Positions 1 through 4,917 of a stretch of DNA of 33,176 bases are shown piece after piece. Location: positions 1 to 33,176 of the forward strand of contig JALFRH010000232.1 of NCBI GenBank assembly GCA_022785155.1, written 5' to 3'. The notes beneath the pieces are model-generated. The model was not told the DNA's origin, did no database searches, and worked only from the letters and a program-made list of their open reading frames with translations. This stretch comes from Spirochaetales bacterium (GTDB lineage: Bacteria; Spirochaetota; Spirochaetia; Sphaerochaetales; Sphaerochaetaceae). Within the stretch, counting starts at the first letter, position 1. Each line of letters opens with the position of its first letter. The position numbers were made by a program, and so were the translations under genes.

Positions 1-84
1 AAGAATGATCACGATTTCTACTATGAGGGCTCTATTGTAAAACCTGAGTGGGAAGAAAGAGACAAGACATATAGGGAAAGATAA
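1..84 (+). CDS. C-terminal end of an unidentified gene (partial)
   Basis: Reading frame 1 is open from the window edge to a TAA at 82-84 and encodes 27 residues ending in EWEERDKTYRER. The piece is charged and has no signature I recognise. It is probably the end of a gene that starts upstream of the window. A 27-codon open stretch at an edge can occur by chance, so the call is weak. The hairpin at 184-228 could be its terminator. Confidence 0.35.
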   Translation, partial: KNDHDFYYEGSIVKPEWEERDKTYRER

Positions 85-394
85 TTGGTCATGCTTGAGG
101 AAAGTGGTGGAAAAAATATCAAGTAAAGACTATTGAAGTTATCATTGGACGATTGATTATACTTAATCTAATTATTCCATACTGCAGAAAGTGTCCTATG
201 CATTAGAAATAACTATGGCGCTTTCTGCTTTGTTCTGGTTTTCATATACCCATATGTTTACTTGGTAAACGCTGAAAATGGATCTAAATCGCCTGAGAAG
301 AAACTTGGGATGCATGTTGCTTAAAGGGGATGTACAAAGCTCCAAAATAGAAAAGTAGATTCTCTTGTTTCAGGCATCTTTCCCAATATCTCTT
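85..394. other. Intergenic stretch with no recognisable gene
   Basis: I see no conserved coding frame on either strand in these 310 bases. The only clear structure is the inverted repeat at 184-228. The stretch is AT-rich and separates the truncated left-end gene from the minus-strand DUF3784-like gene. It may hold decayed sequence, in keeping with the pseudogene nearby. Confidence 0.5.
184..235 (+). terminator. Possible rho-independent terminator with a long loop
   Basis: GCAGAAAG (184-191) is the exact reverse complement of CTTTCTGC (221-228). The sequence continues TTTGTTCTGGTTTT on the plus strand. The loop is 29 nt, which is long, so this could also be a degenerate repeat. The orientation suits termination of the truncated gene at the left edge. 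Confidence 0.35.
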
Positions 395-718
395 TTATCT
401 TTTTCTGGAATACTTATTTGCCGCCACAATCATTAAGACTGTATCGAGTAATGTAAAAAGAACAAATATATAGATGAAGAAGGTGGAAAGTGTGTCTATA
501 AGTAATGCCATTGTCAGGACTAATGCAGATATAGGAAGAATCCCCACGCCCACTATTCTTGATAGCTTCTTCTCGTCTATATTCTCTTTTTCTTTTTTTG
601 TTGCTGTATTGTAACCTGCCACAAGCCAAGGTGCGTAGCCGGAGATTAGGATAATGCTCATAATGAAGAGGACGGCGAAAACTACATATAAAATGATTTT
701 TTCTTCTTCAGTATTCAT
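395..718 (-). CDS. Small DUF3784-like membrane protein
   Basis: A 107-residue protein with about three hydrophobic helices: one near the N-terminus (IILYVVFAVLFIMSIILI), then two in the second half. The order of a first helix, a short motif SGYAPWLVAGYNTATKKEKE, then two more helices, matches DUF3784 proteins, which have a similar 'aGyN' motif and length. Function is unknown. I chose the ATG at 718 because a GGGAG Shine-Dalgarno lies 9 nt upstream. The frame stays open upstream into the palindromic repeat at 760-813, but that start has no ribosome binding site. The shared upstream element suggests co-regulation with the AlbA_2 regulator at 1833-3293. Confidence 0.7.
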   Translation of the reverse strand: MNTEEEKIILYVVFAVLFIMSIILISGYAPWLVAGYNTATKKEKENIDEKKLSRIVGVGILPISALVLTMALLIDTLSTFFIYIFVLFTLLDTVLMIVAANKYSRKR

Positions 719-759
719 ATTGATGCACTCCCATAGATATTGACCAAAAATATCGATGG

Positions 760-819
760 CTAGACGATTGTTTTGTCGAGTACTCGACAACATTTGTCGA
801 GTCTGTCGAGTCTGTCAAG
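760..819. repeat. Palindrome/iteron element, copy 1 (TGTCGAG repeats)
   Basis: Contains the perfect 18-bp palindrome TTGTCGAGTACTCGACAA at 773-790, followed by three 9-bp direct repeats: TTTGTCGAG (793-801), TCTGTCGAG (802-810) and TCTGTCAAG (811-819). Bases 760-813 are identical to 3344-3397. It lies 42-101 bp upstream of the DUF3784-like start at 718, in the same relative orientation as the second copy upstream of the AlbA_2 gene. It looks like an operator for a dimeric or cooperative DNA-binding protein. A mobile repeat is the alternative. Confidence 0.85.
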
Positions 820-1024
820 TCTATCTACATATAGACAATCAAAAGGCATATGACATCCGGTACACAATTATTGTAAATATCTGTTTAAACTTTCAAAAGG
901 AAAAAGAAATCCCATCCTCTGCCTTACATTGCTGCTCATTAACAGCGAATTCATCAAAGCATACGATTTGATATTATATGACTTGCTGAGAATGGAGCCA
1001 TCCAAATAAAAGATAAGCTTTTTC

Positions 1025-1431
1025 TTATTTTTCCTTGTGGCATTCCTCTTCTTTTGTCGTTTCAATTGGGAGGAAATCTTTCTTTTTTCTATTTGATCGG
1101 GATTCCTCCTTTTTGAGGTTTTTCAATTTATCGTGTTGTTTTTTCAAAGCTTCTGAGCTTTTGTGCCTGCCCCCTTTGACAAATCTCTTTCTTCGCTTCC
1201 TTAAGTCTTCTCTTGGGATTCTTTATTTGGGTTTTTTATCTTTACATCTACCTCTGGGCTAAACTGTAGTTTGTGTTAGTTGTCTTTGCTGATCTAGTAT
1301 TTCCTTGTCGCTGGGTTATGATCCGAAAATCACCTTTGCGACATAAAGCCTACCATTTTCTGTTCTCTCGAAAACATCTACCCGAAAGGTCCTTCGTAGT
1401 AGACTGTCAAACTTCCACTGTTTCCTTCCAT
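1025..1431 (-). pseudogene. yjdF: Decayed yjdF-like (DUF2992) gene
   Basis: On the minus strand an ATG at 1431, with GGGAGAG upstream, starts MEGNSGSLTVYYEGPFG, then hits a stop. Dropping one frame gives VDVFERTENGRLYVAKVIFG, then a stop where Glu is expected, PSDKEIL, another shift, KLQFSPEVDVKIKNP, then KGAGTKAQ and EALKKQHDKLKNLKKEE in shifted frames, with a lysine-rich tail. These blocks appear in the order found in YjdF/DUF2992 proteins (YYEGPFWVG-FER, KVxFGxEPSD, LQFSP, GTKAQEALK). At least four frameshifts and two in-frame stops make it non-functional. YjdF function is not well established; in Firmicutes it is linked to an azaaromatic-responsive riboswitch. I did not identify that RNA here. 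Confidence 0.75.
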
Positions 1432-1530
1432 AGTATCAGCTCTCCCTGGAATAAGTATTCTAGTCATAGGGGGAGGGTGAGGACTTTACGAAAAATGCTG
1501 TTTTCCGTTTTTTCTCTTTGTTTCTTTCTT

Positions 1531-1640
1531 TTCCAAAGAGGGTAAGATGTCAAAAAAAGCTGAAACCTATTTGTATTTAGTTCCAGCTTCAATAGTTCCA
1601 TAGGAGATTCACATCGATACAAGTTGTTATAAAGCAATGA
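1531..1640 (-). repeat. Second copy of the tRNA-Pro 3' flank and terminator, with possible tRNA remnant
   Basis: Bases 1531-1596 match 3670-3729, the sequence directly 3' of tRNA-Pro, including TTCCAAAGAGGGTAAGAT, the A-run and TTCCAGCTTCAATAGT. The terminator stem (AGCTG/CAGCT) is kept but the loop is about 10 nt longer. Similarity becomes weak exactly at the tRNA boundary. Beyond it, CATCGATA and AAAGCA occur with nearly the same spacing as in the tRNA gene (10 versus 11 nt apart), so 1597-1640 may be a decayed tRNA 3' half. I see no gene between here and 1832. Confidence 0.6.
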
Positions 1641-1832
1641 AATATGTAGGATGTTAAGATTAGCAATTGGAATACATTTTGTATAGCTCGTCCATATTTC
1701 TTCAAATGACATTGTAGTTTTCCCATCTCTATCTTAAAATCTTTGTTGATAAATAGGGAATGACTATTCGAGGAGGAATACTTGTTTGAAGGTTTTCCAT
1801 GACCTTAGATGAGCAATTATGCTTGCTTGGAT

Positions 1833-3293
1833 TCACGGTTTTCTCATACACCTATAAACTATGTCACCTCCGCTGATTGACTTGGTAATGGTTCCTTCCA
1901 TTGTCATACGGTCTATTGCCAACCTAATCTTTCTTGTAATTCCTTTGTAGCCAAGGGCTCTTGATATTTCTGTAATAGTCATTTCTTTATTATGCAAAAC
2001 ATTACAAATCTTCATTTCAAATTCATTGTTTTTATTCTTTTGGGGAAGGAAAGATCCATGAACAGGAATAATCACGGATAGATACTTTCTGTCGCTATCC
2101 ATATCGATTCTGAATCTGTCGCTGCCATTATCCTCCAGTGCCTTTAACGCTGTGGGGAATCCTGTGTTTCTCCCTTCTATAAGATGAAGTTCCTTAAGAA
2201 AGTCACCTATCCTTCTGTTTCTGTATATTCTGGCTCTGAAATCATATTCCTTGATTTTGCTATCAGTAATACTTCTGTCGAATCCAGGAAAACTTGTTAT
2301 CTCCATACATTCTTTAGTGATTCTTACGGTAATAGGTTCCTGAACCTGATATGACCTGTGATAGACAGCATTTGAAAGTATTTCTTCAACAGCCTTGAAA
2401 GGATAATTGAAAACCCTCATTGCTTCAGCTTTATCATCAAGCTTGAACACTTTCTCAGATATGACATAACTTCGAATGTACTCCAGTGCCATTCTCAGCT
2501 GATGCTGTATCGGCCCTCTGAATACCTTTTCTGTCATACCTTCCCCTGTGGAATCTGGGATATCTACTATCTCAATTCTTGCATTTCGGAAATATGTGTC
2601 GATTTTGTTGGAGAACATCAGAAGCCCTACATTTCTTGGTTTTAGGTATTCATTGCTTCCAGCTACCAGCTGCAGATCTCTAGCAACTGAAAGACTGTCT
2701 CTGGATAAGGAAAGCTCATAAAGATCGCTTCCAATTTCCTTAAGGTGATCCTGCATCAGACTTATACTCAAATCCGATACGTCTGCTGCGAGGTTCTCCC
2801 TATCATCAAAAGGAATATCTGATGAAACATAGAACAATTCCTTCTCTTCGTTTGAATCAGCAATTACAGTACTAGAGAATTTCCTTATATAATAATGCTT
2901 TGTACTCTGATTACCTGTTACTTCCCTAGGAGCTTTGTAGGGTCTGCCAAATCCACCTGATACCCATATCACGATGACCCACTTATCCTGGAATAATATA
3001 GGCTCAACAACAGGCTGGTAGAGAGGTTCAATGAAATGACAATGATTATGGAGTTTCTTTAGAATATCATCAATTCTACTCTTTTCTATTCCTTTGACCG
3101 GAAATACTGGGCAGCCATCTTTTTCTTCCACTCCGACGATAATATACCCGCCTCCCATATTATCGATGTCATTGGCAAAAGCGCAGATTGTCCTAATTAT
3201 TTCACTGGGATTATAGTCAGCCTTATACTCAATCCTTGATGACTCAATTATATTGCTGTTAAGTAAATCGTTGATGTTTATCGGAATACCCAT
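1833..3293 (-). CDS. Schlafen-like AlbA_2 / ATPase-like / winged-helix putative transcriptional regulator
   Basis: A 486-residue protein of the COG2865 type, often annotated as RecG-like or as a putative DNA-binding protein. Residues about 15-135 form the AlbA_2 (Schlafen) domain, with ESSRIEYKADYNPSEIIRTI, then GGGYIIVGVEEK and later YYIRKFSST. Residues about 295-420 match the RecG-C/HATPase_c_4-like region, with EEILSNAVYHR (303-313). Residues about 424-475 form a winged helix (MTITEISRALGYKGITRKIRLAIDRM). The family is presumed regulatory, and some members sit in defence or stress loci. I chose the ATG at 3293, which has GAGG 5 nt upstream. The frame is open back to 3377 through the palindromic repeat, but there is no ribosome binding site there. 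No partner genes adjoin it. Confidence 0.85.
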   Translation of the reverse strand: MGIPININDLLNSNIIESSRIEYKADYNPSEIIRTICAFANDIDNMGGGYIIVGVEEKDGCPVFPVKGIEKSRIDDILKKLHNHCHFIEPLYQPVVEPILFQDKWVIVIWVSGGFGRPYKAPREVTGNQSTKHYYIRKFSSTVIADSNEEKELFYVSSDIPFDDRENLAADVSDLSISLMQDHLKEIGSDLYELSLSRDSLSVARDLQLVAGSNEYLKPRNVGLLMFSNKIDTYFRNARIEIVDIPDSTGEGMTEKVFRGPIQHQLRMALEYIRSYVISEKVFKLDDKAEAMRVFNYPFKAVEEILSNAVYHRSYQVQEPITVRITKECMEITSFPGFDRSITDSKIKEYDFRARIYRNRRIGDFLKELHLIEGRNTGFPTALKALEDNGSDRFRIDMDSDRKYLSVIIPVHGSFLPQKNKNNEFEMKICNVLHNKEMTITEISRALGYKGITRKIRLAIDRMTMEGTITKSISGGDIVYRCMRKP

Positions 3294-3311
3294 TTCTACC
3301 TCATATAGATG

Positions 3312-3340
3312 ATTGTATGGTATTAACCTATAATTGTCGA
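3312..3340 (-). promoter_or_regulatory. Sigma-70-type promoter for the AlbA_2 gene, -35 overlapping a TGTCGA half-site
   Basis: On the minus strand TCGACA (3340-3335) and TACAAT (3317-3312) are separated by exactly 17 nt. Each has five of six consensus positions. The start codon is at 3293. The plus-strand view of the -35 is TTGTCGA, the same half-site that makes up the adjacent palindrome and repeats, so a protein bound there would block the promoter. Confidence 0.6.
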
Positions 3341-3343
3341 TAA

Positions 3344-3397
3344 CTAGACGATTGTTTTGTCGAGTACTCGACAACATTTGTCGAGTCTGTCGAGTCT
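3344..3397. repeat. Palindrome/iteron element, copy 2
   Basis: Identical over 54 bp to 760-813. The palindrome TTGTCGAGTACTCGACAA is at 3357-3374. Direct repeats TTTGTCGAG and TCTGTCGAG follow at 3377-3385 and 3386-3394; the third repeat of copy 1 is missing. Weaker similarity continues beyond (ATAGTCAATCAA here, ATAGACAATCAA in copy 1). The element lies 51-104 bp upstream of the AlbA_2 gene start. Confidence 0.85.
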
Positions 3398-3490
3398 ACT
3401 TGCAGATAGTCAATCAATAAGTATATTTAACTCTTCCTCCTATCGATGGAAGTCAAACGTAGATAGCTGCTTTCTCCTGACAGTCGGTTT

Positions 3491-3546
3491 CTGTATAACA
3501 GCCGAGGTCATGAACCTCGGGTCCAATGGACTCAAAAAGAATACAG
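3491..3546. other. Compact inverted-repeat structure of unknown role
   Basis: An outer stem CTGTAT (3491-3496) / ATACAG (3541-3546) encloses a perfect 7-bp hairpin, CCGAGGT (3502-3508), CATGA loop, ACCTCGG (3514-3520). A second small hairpin follows, GTCC-AAT-GGAC (3522-3532). There is no coding potential around it. It could be a structured RNA, a decayed tRNA-like sequence, or a recombination or attachment site. I do not recognise it. Confidence 0.35.
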
Positions 3547-3687
3547 TCGAGGTGAAAGTGGAGTATTGACTATATATAAAAGGAAAGGAGAGGGCTTTTA
3601 ACGAATATGAACGGTTCTTAGAGAAGCCAAGAAACCGGGTATTTATCCTCTTTTCTTGTTCTATTTCGTTTCCAAAGAGGGTAAGAT

Positions 3688-3723
3688 AATAAAAAAAAGA
3701 AGCTGAAACCAAGTTCCAGCTTC
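3688..3723 (-). terminator. Terminator of tRNA-Pro
   Basis: On the minus strand GAAGCTG pairs with CAGCTTC (3723-3717 with 3705-3699). The stem is extended by three further pairs after one mismatch, around a 3-nt loop, and is followed by a run of eight T. It starts 6 nt after the tRNA 3' end. Confidence 0.8.
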
Positions 3724-3728
3724 AATAG

Positions 3729-3801
3729 TCGGGATGAATGGACTCGAACCATCGATATCCTGCTCCCAAAGCAGGCGCCATAGCCGCTAGGCGACATCCC
3801 G
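3729..3801 (-). tRNA. tRNA-Pro (anticodon UGG)
   Basis: A full cloverleaf is visible on the minus strand. The 7-bp acceptor stem is CGGGATG/CATCCCG. The D arm contains GCCTAGCGGCTATGGCGC. The anticodon stem CCTGC/GCAGG encloses the loop TTTGGGA with anticodon TGG. The T arm carries GGTTCGAATCC. The discriminator is A, and CCA is not encoded (the next bases are CTA). The gene has its own terminator, and its 3' flank recurs at 1531-1596. Confidence 0.97.
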
Positions 3802-3831
3802 AAACAACAAGGAGTATAGGGAATTTATAAA

Positions 3832-4449
3832 ATGGAGTCAACACCTTTTGAAATAATATCTAAATTAGATATGGTCTTTCCTAAAGAAATAGAATTCTTA
3901 CCTTGTACTGAGCCATTTAGGTTTCTTGTGACAGTAATCCTCAGTGGTTCCAGCACCGATAAAATGGCTATGATAAGCGCAGAAAAGCTCTTCGGAGTCT
4001 TTCCTGATCCCAAAGCCATCAGCGAGGCAAAGCGTGAAGAAATTGAAGATCTCATCCATTCTTCAGGTCTATTCAGGGCAAAAGCCAAGAACATACAGGA
4101 ACTATCAAAGATAGTTGTGGAAAGGGGAATCCCTGATACCTTGGAAGAGTTGGTGAAGCTTCCAGGTGTGGGGGAGAAGACTGCTTCCTGCTATCTGCAG
4201 AAAGTCAAAGGGGAGAGCGCTGTTGTAGTAGATACCCACTTTGAGCGTACTGCCTTTCGTCTTGGTCTGACACATACCCATGATAGAATAAAGGCATGTA
4301 AAGAGATCAAGGATACTATAGATAAAGAGTATTGGAATCGCGTCAGCGATACTGTCAATAATCTAGGGCGAAAGTTTTGCAGGCCAAAGCCCAGCTGCAA
4401 CCAATGCCCACTCTCAAATCTATGCCCCAAAGTAGGTGTAAACCTGTAA
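3832..4449 (+). CDS. nth: Endonuclease III-type DNA glycosylase/AP lyase
   Basis: A 205-residue HhH-GPD protein for base excision repair of oxidised pyrimidines. The helix-hairpin-helix LPGVGEKTA (110-118) carries the catalytic Lys116. VVVDTH contains the catalytic Asp134. Four cysteines at 183, 189, 192 and 198 form the C-terminal 4Fe-4S cluster. Two details differ from E. coli Nth. The first cysteine spacing is X5 rather than X6. The DNA-probing Gln of the LSAQATD segment is replaced (LSGSSTD). These suggest a divergent Nth subfamily with possibly altered substrate preference. The start is ATG with only a weak upstream GGGA. It is divergent from tRNA-Pro and stands alone. Confidence 0.93.
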   Translation: MESTPFEIISKLDMVFPKEIEFLPCTEPFRFLVTVILSGSSTDKMAMISAEKLFGVFPDPKAISEAKREEIEDLIHSSGLFRAKAKNIQELSKIVVERGIPDTLEELVKLPGVGEKTASCYLQKVKGESAVVVDTHFERTAFRLGLTHTHDRIKACKEIKDTIDKEYWNRVSDTVNNLGRKFCRPKPSCNQCPLSNLCPKVGVNL

Positions 4450-4467
4450 TAAATGGTCTGACGGGTA

Positions 4468-4496
4468 TTTACAAATACTTTGACTTTCTATAAACT
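4468..4496 (+). promoter_or_regulatory. Candidate promoter for rpmB
   Basis: TTTACA (4468-4473) and TAAACT (4491-4496) are separated by 17 nt. Transcription would start about 90 nt before the rpmB ATG and give a structured leader. This is the best sigma-70-like pair in the gap after nth. Confidence 0.45.
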
Positions 4497-4509
4497 TCCA
4501 TAGTTGTGA

Positions 4510-4560
4510 CGGCATAAATCTTTGCCATGCTCCCGGCTTCATGCCGACAAAGGTTTTGTC
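4510..4560 (+). promoter_or_regulatory. rpmB leader with alternative hairpins
   Basis: CGGCAT (4510-4515) can pair with ATGCCG (4541-4546). The same downstream arm can instead form a tight local hairpin, CGGC-TTCAT-GCCG (4534-4546). A second perfect hairpin, GACAAA-GGT-TTTGTC, spans 4546-4560. Ribosomal protein leaders often carry such structures for feedback control. That role is inferred here. Confidence 0.35.
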
Positions 4561-4598
4561 AGAAAAAGAAAGAACAAATAGTAAGGTGGATAAAGATC

Positions 4599-4829
4599 AT
4601 GGCTAGAAGATGTGATATTTGTGGAAAGGGTACAATTTCTGGTAACGTCGTTACAAGAAAGGGACAGCCTAAGAAGAAGGGCGGTGTCGGTCAGCATATC
4701 GGCGTAACAACAAAGCGCGAGTTCAGACCTAACATCGTTACAGTCAAGGCACTTATCGACGGTACACCAAGAACAATTAAGATCTGCACACGCTGCCTCA
4801 GAGCTGGAAAAGTGCAGAAGGTTGTTTGA
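4599..4829 (+). CDS. rpmB: 50S ribosomal protein L28
   Basis: A 76-residue basic protein beginning MARRCDICGKGTISGNVVTR and ending with ICTRCLRAGKVQKVV, a typical L28. It is a structural component of the large ribosomal subunit. It carries two CxxC pairs (CDIC near the N-terminus, CTRC near the C-terminus), the zinc-binding C+ form. I chose the ATG at 4599, which has AAGGTGG 9 nt upstream, over the longer frame from 4527. It is followed by a strong terminator. Confidence 0.97.
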   Translation: MARRCDICGKGTISGNVVTRKGQPKKKGGVGQHIGVTTKREFRPNIVTVKALIDGTPRTIKICTRCLRAGKVQKVV

Positions 4830-4860
4830 TTTCGCCTGGTGACTAGTTTGGTGAGATGAG

Positions 4861-4891
4861 GAGCTCCTTCTTGAGTGGGGGCTCTTTTTTT
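4861..4891 (+). terminator. Rho-independent terminator or attenuator between rpmB and thrA
   Basis: GAGCTCC (4861-4867) pairs with GGGGCTC (4878-4884), including one G-U pair, and is followed by a run of seven T. It ends only 26 nt before the thrA start codon. It therefore either ends rpmB transcription or works as an attenuator in the thrA leader. Confidence 0.85.
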
Positions 4892-4917
4892 AAATCTTTT
4901 TTTAAGGGAACAAAACA

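Noticed and set aside
129..138. ACTATTGAAG, identical to the first bases after tRNA-Pro, as a possible third flank copy
   Set aside because: Only 10 bases match and nothing around them aligns, which is compatible with chance.
793..819. Short tandem repeats resembling the start of a CRISPR array
   Set aside because: The repeats are only 9 bp and directly adjacent without spacers, and no cas genes are present. They are better read as binding-site iterons.
868..1065. Minus-strand open frame of 65 codons
   Set aside because: Its first residues are the out-of-frame lysine-rich tail of the yjdF pseudogene, and the rest shows no conserved pattern.
1035..1545. Two plus-strand open frames of 75 and 90 codons
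   Set aside because: They lie opposite the decayed yjdF gene, are rich in Phe/Ser/Leu as expected of antisense to a Lys/Glu-rich gene, and have no family match.
1464..1712. Minus-strand open frame of 82 codons
   Set aside because: It runs through the duplicated tRNA-flank terminator and into the yjdF upstream region, with no good ribosome binding site. Not a credible gene.
3312..3801. Integrase or transposase explaining the possible insertion at tRNA-Pro
   Set aside because: No frame on either strand in 1432-3830 resembles a recombinase, so no autonomous mobile element is called.
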